Source: Gerris lacustris (taxonomy: Eukaryota; Arthropoda; Insecta; Hemiptera; Gerridae). From it: a stretch of 64,000 nucleotides of DNA. Below are positions 1 to 11,902 of this stretch, one piece after another. The stretch's first letter is position 1, and each line of letters begins with the position of its first letter. A program made the translations under genes and the position numbers. Under the pieces are notes generated by a model. The model did no database searches. It was not told where the DNA came from and worked only from the letters and a program-made list of their open reading frames with translations. Location: NCBI GenBank assembly GCA_951217055.1, contig OX578276.1, forward strand, positions 118,056,979-118,120,978, given 5' to 3'.

Positions 1-582
1 TACCTACCAATAATAAACAATAATCTTTTATTCAGATATTTTTCCTTTGTTTTATTTTTCTTGTAAACAATAATTTATAGATAATCAAACTTTGAGGAAT
101 ATAATAAGAGCAGTGCATATAAGCAACTAGAACATTTTAGCATAAGTTCTCAAAGGATGTTTATATATGCCATCTCCACCTCCTAATCAAAGAAATATAA
201 TTTATTTATTTAAAACTAGTCTTATTGTACTTGGGGCCACAGTGGCATCCTGTTCCATGGGCTGGAGGTTAATGGCACAAATAATGAATGTCTCTTTGAC
301 GTAGTCGTAGTATAAAGGAAGCTTACAGAAGTTGAAGTCAGTGTTAAATTTGGTGTCTCTGGTGAACCAATTTATAGGTCAAGGTCAAATTAGTGATATT
401 GATATTGATGCCCTGCTTAATCGACATTGATAATGAAAACGCTCACAAGCAGAACTGTAAGCGTAAGCCCGTTTGAAAAAAAATCTTATGGAGATGGATC
501 ACTTAAGACTTGCAGAATCCTCATATACCATATACCTAATCATTTTATAAAGTCTTAAAACTGTTAAGAAAATACGATTAAT
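1..582. other. AT-rich stretch, no feature seen
   Basis: I see no coding, RNA or repeat signature here. It is AT-rich non-coding DNA leading into the dispersed repeat that begins near 583. Confidence 0.5.
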
Positions 583-1035
583 TTTTTTTCTTTCTCATAT
601 AATGAGAAAGTATTGTGATGGCGCGAAAATTCGATTTTGATGGATTTACACGTTGTTTGGGCCCCTGAGTCCAAAAAAGTGGTTTTTAAAAAATGTCTGC
701 TGTCGTCTGTCTATGCAGACGCCTGGAGCCTAAACTACTGGGACGATTTTGACGAAATTGGCATGTTCGGAAAAATCGTACCTCACGGTAAAATCAAGAA
801 ATGAATTTAAGCTCCAATTTTGGGAGCGCAACCCTCTGAAAACTCTGGAAGAAAGTGGAAAAAATTATTTATTGAAAACGTTTTGACGATTTTGATTTAA
901 AAATTCTTAATTGTTGTCCGTTTTAATACCAATCTAACGATATAACCCGTTTTCTCGGGAAAAAACTAGTTCCTGAAAATAGCTTTAAACGTGGACGGAG
1001 AGAGGCCGGGTTCGATTCCCCACCGAGGAGAAGTT
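583..1035 (+). repeat. Dispersed repeat A, plus copy with tRNA-like B box
   Basis: It begins with a short palindrome (CTTTCTCATATAATGAGAAAG). The same segment recurs in inverted orientation at 11281-11675 and, more diverged, at 40085-40320. The 3' part (945-1035) recurs inverted at 2443-2560. That part contains GGTTCGATTCC at 1009-1019, a perfect match to the RNA polymerase III B box of tRNA genes, but no acceptor stem or A-box-bearing tRNA can be folded around it. It is therefore probably a mobile element with a tRNA-derived piece rather than a tRNA gene. The class (SINE or other) is undecided. Confidence 0.55.
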
Positions 1036-1404
1036 ATTTCTATGATACATTTTGATAAAAATGTCATACTAAGAAATTTTGAACATTTAATCACTTGTAA
1101 GAGCCTTCATCATATATTGCTTGAGTGCCTATAATGTATAAGGCAATAATCTACCGCTCAATTTAAGTGACGATAACAGTTCCGCTCAAGCCAATATCTC
1201 ATTGATGATTCAGCCGGCCTCCTCGAAAACATCCAAATACTTATTTCATTTGTTTGGATTGTTTTTGTTTTTTTAACTAGTTATTTTCAGCTTAATGAGT
1301 AATGAAATATCAAATAAATCCTTTGCATAGAGTTATTAATTTGCAAGAGATCGATATTAGATTTCTATTAGAATTGTTGATTGCCAGAGTATACTTTTTT
1401 TTAT

Positions 1405-1735
1405 TTTGCTTCCGAGCTTACCGAAGGTAACGGAAGCATTTTGTTCACTTTTGAGAACGAAAAACTTTTATGTCTCCGATTTTAAAAATTCCAAGACAGA
1501 AATCCGTTTCAGACATCAGGGAACATTTTTGGTCTCATGTCTGTCTGTCTGTCGGTCTGTGTGTCGCGAATTATGAAACGTGTGACGATAACTTGAGTAA
1601 ATGTCGACCGATTTTGATGAAATTTGGTAGACATGTTCATTTTACCAATGCCCAGGACGAGTTCGTTGGACAACGTTATCCTTCCAAGCGTTCACTCGCA
1701 ACGCTCGCGAAAACGTGAACTTCATTTTAAAATAG
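1405..1735 (+). repeat. Dispersed repeat B, plus copy
   Basis: It starts with a small stem (CTTCCG...CGGAAG around 1410-1437) and has a TGTCTGTCTGTC tract near 1540. A related inverted fragment lies at 4600-4815; both share the phrase CAGACATCAGGG. Short open frames across it (for example 1470-1718) look like repeat sequence and are not called as genes. Confidence 0.45.
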
Positions 1736-2442
1736 GAATTTTAGGTCGGGAAAAAAATCTAACTTTATCTATTCAATGTGATAAACATTTTTTTGTAATA
1801 CAATTTTTTAGTAAAACAAACAGCGACACCGCTATAAAGTGTTAAAGATCGCTAAAACTATTAATAGTTTTTACACAATAAACAATATAACAATAATGTT
1901 AATATAACAATAAAGTACATGATAGGATGCGAGGAAGCTATGTGCCACACTAATTGGCAGTCTATTTTTATTTTTTAACTTATTTACTGTTACACCTATT
2001 TAACCAGAGCAATCAAATTTGATTTGTCATACTCAAATCAAATTATATATACTCAAGATATTTTTATATGTTTTTCTCTTTGTTGGTTGTTAGTAATTTC
2101 TTTTTTTAGTGTATGCTATTGACGATTGTTATTTTACCTGGTTTGGAAGTTTGGATAAAAAGTGAAAAAATAAATAAATAAATAGATTACTTTGATTATG
2201 TGTTCGGGCATATTAAATTAACGTCTAGGAGTTAAGTTAATGTGTTCTAGTTGTTAATATACTGTTAATAAAGTCTGATTATCTATTAATAATTGTATTT
2301 AAGAAAAATCGATCCGAGAGAACTCAGACAAACTTTCTCATATACGAGTTCATAATTACTTATTCTAGTGTTTTCCATTTATTAGTTTTCGTAAATATAT
2401 TTAATTAATTATTTAACATTATTATCGAAAATTTAATCATCA
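1736..2442. other. AT-rich stretch with an AAAT-type tail
   Basis: No gene is seen. An (AAAT)n-like tail at about 2168-2186 follows unique-looking sequence and could be the 3' end of an old non-LTR retroelement, but nothing else supports that. Confidence 0.3.
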
Positions 2443-2660
2443 AAATAACATCTCGGCGGGGAATCGAACCCGGCCTCTCTTAAAGCTATTTTCTCAGGAA
2501 CAAGATATTTCCCGGGAAAACGGCTTATATCGTTAGATATTTGATTTAAATGGACTACATTTTAGAATTTTTTAATCAAACTCATCAAAACAGTATCAAG
2601 AAATATTTTTTTTTAGTCAATTTTCCGATTTTTGGGGGGGGGGATCATTTCTCAATTTCG
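2443..2660 (-). repeat. Dispersed repeat A, inverted partial copy
   Basis: The reverse complement matches the 945-1035 segment, including the B-box-like GGTTCGATTCC (minus strand, 2460-2470) and the CGGCTTATATCG phrase also present at 11300. It ends in a run of about ten G near 2633-2642. Confidence 0.5.
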
Positions 2661-4599
2661 CCTCGGTACAACTTCATATTAAATAACAACTTAGTAGATT
2701 TCAGAATTAGACAATTAAAATGTTAGCACAATAAGAATCAATTCAACCCCCTTTTGATCACACCCACCAAAGATTGTCAAATCTTAAGTTTAGTGCAACA
2801 AAGAATAAAAACTTTTTTTCAAAGGATATATGTATGATTCTGATAGTACCTATACTTAATTTATCTAGGAAACCACTACAATCATATAATTTCTTTATTT
2901 AAACTGTTAATTATTTCCCTTAAAAATAATTTTGATTCGTTTACTTTACTTTCAGAAAGGATTAAAGAATGTAATTGACGAGGCAATTATGGCAGCAATC
3001 AACCCTCCTAAGTTACAAAAACGATTATGTTCACTTTTATAACGCATACCTCTATTATAAATCATCACTTTTTCTACTACTAGGTACCACACTCTTCCAG
3101 CAACTCAAAATATTCTCCACAAACTACTCAACTCAGCTCTCTCACTTCTCAAGCTCTCTGACTCAGTATTAGCTCTTCGTCATCGAATACAATTTAACCA
3201 TTATACCATTCAATAACTTCAAAAGAAATAATTATTGTGTTAGTACAAGTGCATCGTAAAGTAAGAATGTAGAGGCGATTCTACATCTCAAAAATAGTTA
3301 AAACATCGGTACATACTACATACTAATATTGCTTTATTAGACCATTCTGTGGTTGCATAAATAGGGGTTGTCTTTTTATAAATTGGTCTATCCTGATTGA
3401 AGAAAGCATTATTAATAAAAATATATCAATGCTAGAGAATCGAAACCTACTTCATTGTAAGCAGATTTCTATAGGAACAAACAGTCTTCAACTCTACCTT
3501 TTTTACACTAATTGAAAATGAAAATGGGGAAACGATATTATGGTACCAGCAGTGCCTCTAAACAAATTTGAGTCAATGGAAGTCTCATATACTATCAACT
3601 ATACTTTTGTCAATCAACATAAAACGAAAAATAAAAGTGAGATTAGTCATTCAAATTTGAAACTTCATTGAAAAAACTTATTTAAAAAAAAATGTTAATC
3701 CATGTAATTAATACGAGTGTTAGCATTAAGACACAAATTATAATATAGTATTGATTTTTTTTTTTTTTTTTAGATAAAACTGAGGTTTTAAAGAATTTAT
3801 TTAAATTGTAAGTCGTATGTTAATTTTAACGGAAATAAATTAATCCTGATACTTAAATCATACATTGACCACAAATACCACAAATTGTGCCACACACATT
3901 TTTATAAAAACAAACAGAGGTTATAGTTAGGCAAATTAGTAATAGGTTCTGTACAATTTACCGTTTCATAATTTTATTCTTTAAAGTGTATTTACTTAAA
4001 TAAGATAAACCACCTTATTATACTTAATAAAATAAAATTTAAGTGATGACGTGGTTTAAAAATATTTTGACTCATTATTGATACAGAAATTAAATCAACA
4101 ATAAATTGTTTAAATGTGTGATATTATGTTTAAAGAAGAGATATTCAATGTGTACAGTACATAAATAATTGCTAAGCGCGTCGCATCATGCTAACAAAGG
4201 TGTCCAATTTTTAATTTATAACTAAGTATATAATTTAAAATGTATAAATTAAACAATATCATTATTTAACCATAATATTCTAAATGAAATAAAACAATTA
4301 TTTTCCAAGATCTCGTTTTTCAAGATGAAAGTTATTTTTAAGAGTGTTTTAAATGTTTTTTTGTTTTTTTTTTGTAATTATGTACTTCATTTTACGTTAA
4401 TAAAATAAAATATTTTAATTATATAACAATTGTAAATTTGGCATATCTAATACTCTATTATATTTTTGCATAAATAATAAATGTTTTATATTAATATACG
4501 TAATACTAGACTCTGACTGACTGGATCATGATTTGTCTGGAACCTCCTATCCTGTGACGTTTAAATCATAAAATTTGCCAGAAATGTTAACCTATAATA
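2661..4599. other. AT-rich stretch, no feature seen
   Basis: There are scattered homopolymers and no supported gene. The 65-residue open frame at 2975-3172 has no recognisable motif and no splice or promoter context. Confidence 0.4.
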
Positions 4600-4815
4600 A
4601 TGGTGAGGGTAATTCCTATAAAAATTATTTTTTGATCTGATAAATTGTTAAAAGAATAACTGTCCATTAGATCTGTTTCGAACGAAAAATCGAATGAATA
4701 GTTTTTAGTTTTTAATATACCTATGTTGGTTCGCAAAAATTGAGTGACAAGCAGACACTGGACCCAAAATGTACCCTGATGTCTGAAAAGGATTTCTGCC
4801 TTAGAATTTTTTAAA
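4600..4815 (-). repeat. Dispersed repeat B, inverted diverged copy
   Basis: The minus strand shares an imperfect run with 1490-1560, including CAGACATCAGGG and the following GTCTG stretch. The open frames over it are repeat sequence. Confidence 0.35.
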
Positions 4816-5046
4816 TTGGACACATAATAATTGTTTGTTCTTCAGAGCTATCACATACCTATCTTCCGTTTCCTGTGGTAAGCGTGGAAGCAAAAACGTG
4901 GATTCGGAAAGATGAATTCTCTAAGAAAAGTAAATATCTATTGCAAAACAAAATAACCATTCGGTATAGGTAACTAGATAGGACATTAAACATCAAATGT
5001 TTTCTGGACTCTTTTTGAGTATTTGGATTCAAATTTAGTAATAATA

Positions 5047-6698
5047 CGTGGGTCATTCTCAAATAAACTGTCACATTCGAAATCTGGAAAATGAACCAAA
5101 CGAAAAATTAGAAAAAATTTCTTAAAAACTAGCTTTGAACCCCATATCATATATGTTGTGTGTATATATAAGAGCGCCCAAGTGATATGGTTTGTGAGTT
5201 CAACCATTTTCCGATTTTCTACGAATTTTCCAAATCCCAGGTTTGGTGTCACGCGAGTGACGGGCTGGTTTTATTATTATAATTGATTTATTTTTTTAGG
5301 TCAATACTATGTAAGACTAGTTGTTGTTATGCAGAGTATCCTAAAGCATCAAAATAATAATTAATGAAATTGACTTTTGTTCCTTCGACTTTTTGTGGGC
5401 AGTCTTAAGAAAGGTATTGTTAAAAATAATTGAACTAACAACAATAAGCCCATTTTACTCAGCATCCAATGCCCAATCTCTTTCGCCTCTGTCTTGAAGT
5501 AAATGCTCCTCAGGCCTCAAACTCATGTTTAATTAAAAATCTTAAAGAAAAAACTAATTCTCAGACTTTTGATCACGCGATTTACGTTATCTTTTGTATT
5601 ATTATTATTTTTATTATTTTTTTTTTTTCACGAGATATTTTTTTAATTTGAGAAAAAATAAGTAGGGAAAATAATAGTAATAGAACTAGTTTGAACAAAT
5701 ATTAGCTTTATTTAGTATATTTTATCCACAATTTATAAAATTTTATACATATTCAACGTAAGACTTAAGACATATTAAAAAACCATAACATCATTAGATA
5801 ATGAAATCATACGTTTTTTAATGATAGGTTGGAACTACCCACAAGCATAGACAGCGCTGTTTTTACTCTATATTTGGTATTTTTTACTAGGGATAGTCAC
5901 TAGTTAACAGGCTCAATGCAAATCGTCACTCGCGTGAACTGTCACTCGTGAGACATTTCAATAGAAAAAATAAAATATTGAGAACGTAAGTGAACCTAGA
6001 AAAAAAACAGACAACAACTGTATGTTTACTAGCCATGCAAAAGCTATATGAAACTGAGTTCGAAAATGTAATTTTTTTTTTTTATGTGTTAAATTACACG
6101 TCACTCGCGTGACCTACAATTAAAATACGCACCATAGTGACGAGGAATAGCCGACCATAAAAAAAGAAGTACTTCCGTCACCCCTCCTCAGCATCCTCCG
6201 AGCCGGAGGATGCTGATGGCTTCTCACATGTATATGAGAGCTGTTCCCTTTTCCCTTTCTCCCCACCCTGCTAACATCAAAAGACCCTTTCTCACGTCAC
6301 CTTCCGTTCAAATCGTCACTCCCGTGACTCTTATTCTGGAAAGTTCCGGACACACACTTTATCTCTATTAATGAAAAATCGATGTGTCTAAAAATATATT
6401 TGCACCTTATTAAGTAATATGAAAGTTAGGTCCTTGCCCTAATTTTTAAAGTTCATATTTTTTAACAAAAATCGTCACTGCAAATTTTCGAAATGGCCTC
6501 CGGACAGCTACTTTTGTTAATTTTTCCAAGAAAAATAATTTTTATTTTTTTTATTTTTAATCATTTTTTAACATTTGATAGCTAAAAATGTTCACTGCTT
6601 TGAGACGAACCCAATGATCCTTTGTAGGTTAAGATAGGAAAAAAACTTCCGGTAACCTCCGGACAGCAAAATGACAATTTATTTGAGAATAACCCATG
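5047..6698. mobile_element. Unclassified 1.65-kb TIR element with repeated palindromic motifs
   Basis: The ends are inverted: left CGTGGGTCATTCTCAAATAA, right reverse complement CATGGGTTATTCTCAAATAA. Both are flanked by TAATA (5042-5046 and 6699-6703), a possible 5-bp target duplication. Inside is a near-palindrome of the form GTCACTCGCGTGAC, at 5248-5261 (inverted form), 5925-5937, 6100-6113 and 6315-6328, with a weaker one at 5941-5952. No transposase frame is recognisable. A 5-bp duplication would fit the Transib type, but the TIR does not look like Transib, so the superfamily is open. Confidence 0.5.
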
Positions 6699-7189
6699 TA
6701 ATATGAAAAAGTTTTTTTTACAATATGGCTAACCGATTTATTTACATTGCTTCTGTTTTCCCACTTCATGTCGACGAACACTACTATTCCGGCCCGAGTC
6801 AGCAAGCCTGGACATAAAAGAGAGCACCCATGGTCCCACGTAGTGTTCTACACGCACAATCCAAAACTGTAATGGTCCAAAACAATAATGGCCAAAACTA
6901 CTACTAATGAAATCCACAACTCCCTTATCCTATCTTTTTCCCGTTTAAACCAGTTTAATGTGCATATCCATTCAATTAATTTAATACCATCAGCAAAGTC
7001 CGAGTTGACTCGGGCATCATTTAATTCAATGTATTTTCTTTCCATCTGCAAACACTCACGCCGAGCCGGCAATCGGGCCTAATATTGAACACATCCCAAT
7101 TCATTTATTTCTATAATAACAAAATCCGGGCCCAATAGCAATCGGGCCGATTTATTGTAGGTACTCGTCCTAATTCAATTCAATCTATG

Positions 7190-9089
7190 CAGGGCCGTCG
7201 CGTGGTTTGTAGGCGCCCAAGGCAAGACTTTAATCGACGCCCCCCCCCCCCCTCCGGAAAAACTCTAGGTATCCAGTTTTCGTTGGGGGGGGGGGGGGGG
7301 TATCGAACATTGAAAGGCATTCGCCTGGCTTCAGAATTTTTCTAAAGTCTAAGATTTTTGCTGGTAATTTTCTATTGCTAGAATGGCGAGAGAGCCTTTA
7401 CAATGGCCTTTCCTGTGCCATTGTAGAGCACAAATAAGTTTTTATAAGCTTCAGCTTCAACTTACTATAGCTTTGTTCGGCAGCACACTCGGCACTAGTA
7501 ACACTCTTAACGCGATCCACAAGTTTGTAAACAAATCTTTACTGTTTGTGTTTTTGATCATACACAAGACTTCTTTTGGTGTGACTTTGTTCTTGTTGTT
7601 TCCATGATCCAAAATCGAACTTACATGTAAAATTTCATGATGCAGTTCAATGCCGTTGATATCAGACACTTACGTTGTTTTGTCAGTTAAATGTCTTTCA
7701 AGGTCCAAACAAAATTATTTTAGATCTTCTTTTCCTGGAAGTTTTCGTTTACGAATCCTTTTCTCGGGAAAAACAGGTTCGATACCAAGTTCAGCAGCTA
7801 TTTTTTTAACGGAGATTACTGCGTCCACATATCCGTTCTCTCTAAATCTGTTTAAAAACTCCAAACACTTATTGAACTTTTCAGAACAGTTACTGATGTC
7901 TACCTCTTTCCCTTGAATGCTTTTACTGATCAAATTAACTTCAAAAAGAATCTCATTCCACAAGGTCAAAGTTGCGATGAAGGATAAGTCTTCCATCTGG
8001 TTAGTCAAAGATTGAGCTTCAGAGGCTGTTTGGGGGTCATCAATTTTTTCGTCTAACTCAACAATGTATCCCTAACTTCCACGTATTGGTGTCTAAGAGC
8101 CTGAACAACACTTATGCGAGCTTCCCAACGCGTTTCACACACTTGCTTTAAAGTAAGTGCTTTAGTATGGTCGCTTATTTTATTACACACCAGCGACCAG
8201 CGCTTCGTTGAACTAGAGAAGATGGTAAGGCGTTGTAAAATACCAAATAAAGATGTAGATTTAACTGATGATTTTGCTCCATCTGCAATTACTAGGTTTA
8301 GGCTATGGGGCCCACAAGGAATGAACACAACCAAAGGGAAGTTGTCCAGTACACGGGGTGAACTCCTTTATGTACACCTGCCATGTTGGCGCCGTTATCG
8401 TATCCTTGACCACGACAATTTGTCATGTTCAAACCGCACTCTTCTATTTCTTTGAACAGCAGGTCAGCGAGAACTTCTCCAGTGATTTCTTCGGGAACAC
8501 GATAGGCTATAAAGCTTTCTTCTACTTTAATCTTCCCATCATCATCTTCAGTGACGTAGCGAATCGTTAAAGAAACTTGCTCCTTGTGACTTATTTTTGG
8601 GAGTACAATCAAAGGAAAAATATCTGTCTTCCTTTCATCTGTCAAGATACTTTGCTTTACTGAGTCACCTAGTACCTATAGTTATTAGCTCATTTTGTAT
8701 TGACACACTTAATAAAGTCCAAGACCCACGAAAAGCCATATTGTGCTGTGTTAGATATAAAGTAATTTCCACTAACCGATGCAATACTTCTTCTGAACCC
8801 TGAGCCTCAGTTTTAATTTGCTTCATGATGTGCTGGTTGATTGATATTTCTCCTTTAATTGTTTTTTCTGCTTCATACCATATTTTTAAAATGGTCTGGT
8901 GACAACTCATAGGATTTTAAAAGGGTCTGCCAACTTTTTCCAGTTGTTAAAACCCATTGCTTGACCAATATGTGACTTTGATGAGGGATTAAACAATTTT
9001 ATTGTTTTGTTTTTTACCCACGGCGGCGCCCCCCGGATCGCGGCGCCCAAGGCGACCGCCTCGGTCGCCCCACCCACGCGACGGCCCTG
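7190..9089 (-). mobile_element. hAT DNA transposon with decayed transposase
   Basis: The termini CAGGGCCGTCGCGTGG and CCACGCGACGGCCCTG are perfect inverted repeats with the CAGGG start typical of hAT. The flanks AATCTATG (7182-7189) and ATTCTATG (9090-9097) form an 8-bp target duplication with one mismatch. The interior carries a broken minus-strand transposase. Poly-C and poly-G tracts lie near the left end (about 7241-7252 and 7286-7300). Confidence 0.85.
7383..8930 (-). pseudogene. hAT transposase (DUF4371 / zinc finger MYM-type 1-like), broken
   Basis: Minus-strand segments read in order as a ZMYM1-like hAT transposase. Near 8910-8700 lies a region ending in NMAFRGS. Near 8645-8340 is a block with GYDNGANMAG, followed near 8334-8055 by CGPHSLNLV and a conserved W in CETRWEAR. 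Near 8008-7715 is a helical insertion, and near 7669-7400 the C-terminal hAT dimerisation region (NLWIALRVLL, then SFSKLKLIKTYL in another frame). Several stops and frame changes separate the blocks, so it cannot make an intact enzyme. It probably derives from the element's own transposase rather than a host gene. Confidence 0.8.
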
Positions 9090-9450
9090 ATTCTATGGCC
9101 AAAAATCCCGGCCAATCTCTGTCCAAAAAGCTGTCAATCAGGTCAGTCTAGTTTACGAATCATAATTCAATTTTCAATGCATTTAATTCCATCGGCAAAT
9201 ATCCAGGTCCTACAGTCCTACCGGCAAACAAGTCGATTAAGTTAAATGTTTTTATTTCCATCGGCAAAAATCTGGGCCTAGTCGGCAATTGGGCTGATTT
9301 AGTTTATGCATGCTAATTTAATTCAATGAATATAATTTGCATCGGCAAAAATCTGGGCACAGCTGACAATCGGGCCGGAATAGTGTTTAATGTTTTTAGT
9401 TTCATCAGCAAAATCCGGGCCGAACCGGCATTTGGGGTGTTTAAGTGTAT

Positions 9451-10728
9451 ACACACCCTAATATAATAATCAATTCCTTTTATTGGCAAATGTTAAGAGA
9501 AAATTCGAATAGGTACATCTGTCATTACTGTATTGTATTTGTTTGGTTTTAAATTTATGGCGGGTACCAAGTTATGTAATCATTTTGGAGAGACCAGGGG
9601 CCCCCGCTGTGTAGGCCACTGTAGTAGAAAGTTGAAATTGTAAAATATATTTTTAATTTCTAGTTTGTTTTTCTATTAACTTGTCAATCAAGCTATTTTT
9701 TTAATTTTTGTGTGTCCTAGCTATGGTTAATTATTTATATAGTGTAAGGGTCAATCCATACCGAAATGGTCCAAAAATGAAATAGTTGGTTGCTCGACCA
9801 TTTTTTGAAAAAAATTATATTTTCCCTGTTGTTTCCCTCATATTTAAGGTGTTCAAAACAATGCTTAAAAAAAATTGTATCTTAAACCGTTTAGGTGTGG
9901 CGGCCATTTTTGATTTCCTTCCTACGCTAATTTTTGTGTTTGTGGGGATGATCACCTAAACTATTTGTCCTAGAAGGCTGAAACAAAAACCAAATTAAAG
10001 GTAATTTCCCAGTGTTTAAATTAGGTTATGTCCATATTTCACCTAGTATTTTTTCTTCCATGAGAAAACTTCACCAGAAGTTGGATATCAAAATCAAGAA
10101 AATTTAACTTTTCGGAAATTTTTTTCTGAAGGATGGAGTGATATATACAGCTTGATATTTTTTATGTGAGTAGGCATATATCAGTAGCATTACCTACCCA
10201 AAAAAATATCAATGGTAAAACTTGAATACTTTCATTTTTATAAATTTTTGAAAAATGAAATTTTAGGGCCTCTATATCTCCGATGGGGCAGAATTTTATC
10301 ACCAGGGCTGGTGATAAAATTCTGAAATTTGCACAACTTACAGGGCTCTTGAATTAGGTCAACTGAAATAAAAAATCATTTTGTATATTTGGGTAGCAAA
10401 AAAGTTATGCAAGCTCAAAAATGAAGGAAAAAGCTACATGATAGTCATTTCTGCACGCTTTATGGCTGATCGACATTTGTTTTTTTTCCATTATTCAATT
10501 GGTTTGACATATCCTGGATTGGTTAAATTCAAATATCTGTTTTTTAAAAAATGTTATAGCCCTGCTATTAAAAATACTAACATTGCAGAGGGCCTCTAAG
10601 CCTCAGTCTGTTGCTTTTGAAAAGGGCAGTTGTTATCATTGGGGTTAACTTTTAATTAATTTGTGTTAAGGGGATAACGATAACAATCATAAATCTATTG
10701 TATGTTCATATATAAAAATTAGTTTACA
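9451..10728. other. AT-rich stretch without a gene
   Basis: No gene is seen. It contains one clear hairpin (listed separately). The 72-residue open frame at 10381-10599 has no recognisable motif. Confidence 0.4.
10289..10324. repeat. Perfect 15-bp inverted repeat
   Basis: The arms are 10289-10303 and 10310-10324 (CAGAATTTTATCACC and its complement), with the 6-base loop AGGGCT. It has no downstream T-run or coding context, so its role is unknown. Confidence 0.7.
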
Positions 10729-10924
10729 TAAGGTGACCAGACGTACGTAATTTTTACGGACAGTCCGTAATTTCAACAATTTGTCCGGAATTTTTTTTTG
10801 TCCGTATACGGACGCTGATTTGTCCGGAATTTTAGAAAAAGTCCCGAATTTGTCCGTAATTCTGAGGTTTTATAAAATTAATGTATAAAAAGCACTTTTT
10901 GAAATAAAATATGACTTACAATCT

Positions 10925-11064
10925 GTACCAATTCAGAGTTAGTGCGTTGATAGCGCGGGATTTTTAAAATCCTGAGAGGATTTTCTAATCCTGAGCTCTC
11001 ATTGGCTCTCCACTCCATTTTTTTACTTTCCCGCTCTGTCAACGCACTAACTCTGCATTGGTAC
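10925..11064. mobile_element. Palindromic MITE carrying a CCAAT-type core
   Basis: The inverted ends read GTACCAATTCAGAGTTAGTG on the left and, as reverse complement, GTACCAATGCAGAGTTAGTG on the right. The core contains GAGCTCTCATTGGCTC, whose complement AGCCAATGAG fits the NF-Y consensus. The same core occurs in the MITEs at 17437, 21161, 25452 and 35397. Confidence 0.7.
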
Positions 11065-11280
11065 AAAGTGTTTTGTATTGTAGAAATATTTTGATTTGTT
11101 GCGTAGTTTTTCATCTTCTCTCGACATTTTGATAAGAAGGACGCTAAAGATGAATAGAAAGATGTTATCATATCTTTGTTTGAATTGTTTCCTATATTAG
11201 TTGTAGTTTGTATTTACTATCTTAAATTAAATATTTATATTATCTGTTTTTAATATAAATAATCTGTGAATATTAATATT

Positions 11281-11675
11281 ACTAAACTAGAATTTTCTCG
11301 GGAAAGCGGCTTATATCGTTAGATTCGTATTTAAATGGACTACATTTTAGAATTTTTTAATCAAAATCGTCGGAACTGTTTTCGAGAAATAATTTTTTTT
11401 CACGATTTTTCACAGTTTTGGGGGGTAGCACCCCAAAATTTGGGGCTAAAATTCATTTCTCGATTCCGACTCTGGGTATGATTTTTCTGAAGCTGTATGC
11501 CAAATTTCATCAAAATCGGCCCAGTAATTTAGAACTCCACGCGTCTGCACAGACGACAGACAGACAGACATTTTTTAAAAACCACTTTTTTGGACTCAGG
11601 GGACCTCAAAACGTGTAAATCCATCAAAATCGAATTATCGCGCCATCACAATACTTTCTCTTTATATGAGAAAGT
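11281..11675 (-). repeat. Dispersed repeat A, inverted copy
   Basis: The reverse complement matches 583-1000 closely, including the CTTTCTC...GAGAAAG terminus and the CAGACGACAGACAGACAG stretch. It is nested within the hAT-type element. Confidence 0.65.
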
Positions 11676-11797
11676 AAAAAGTAATAATAATTTTTAATTT
11701 TTTTATAATAAGTTGTATTTAAATTTTAAATTATATTTTTTTCCTTATAAATGTATATATTTATTATTTTAAAAAAAAGATTGTTACCTTTTTTCTT

Positions 11798-11847
11798 GGG
11801 GGGGGGGGGGGGGATGTTCTATTCCCCCCCCCCCCCCCCCCCCCCCC
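11798..11847. repeat. G16-loop-C24 homopolymer hairpin
   Basis: Sixteen G (11798-11813), ten bases, then twenty-four C (11824-11847). It can fold as an all-GC hairpin, and the tract lengths may be assembly-sensitive. Confidence 0.8.
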
Positions 11848-11902
11848 GAAATTAAATCTGTCCGTAATTTAGTTCAGAGAAATCTGGTCACCTTAGTTTA
11901 CA

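Larger units (their letters stand above)
6925..9450. repeat. Imperfect tandem array (about 70-85 bp units), interrupted by a hAT element
   Basis: Units share a core like CATCGGCAAAAATC followed by GGGC and CGGCAATCGGGC. Cores start near 6988, 7045 and 7122, then, after the 7190-9089 insertion, near 9100, 9188, 9258, 9338 and 9402. The units are diverged, with spacing of roughly 55-85 bp. They have no conserved frame. Function is unknown; it may be an old satellite or the internal repeats of another element. Confidence 0.5.
10729..11894. mobile_element. hAT-type non-autonomous element with nested repeats
   Basis: The ends TAAGGTGACCAGAC and TCTGGTCACCTT are inverted, and AGTTTACA flanks both sides exactly (10721-10728 and 11895-11902), an 8-bp duplication as in hAT. 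The left end holds several TTTGTCCG-type subterminal repeats. A palindromic MITE (10925-11064) and an inverted copy of dispersed repeat A (11281-11675) sit inside. A run of 16 G and a run of 24 C lie near the right end. No transposase is seen. Confidence 0.8.

Noticed and set aside
1009..1019. tRNA gene suggested by a perfect B box
   Set aside because: No acceptor, D or anticodon stem can be built around it, and the same segment is a dispersed repeat (inverted at 2460).
4986..5252. 88-codon minus-strand frame at the left end of the 5047-6698 element
   Set aside because: It crosses the element border and the flanking DNA, so it is not a coherent unit.
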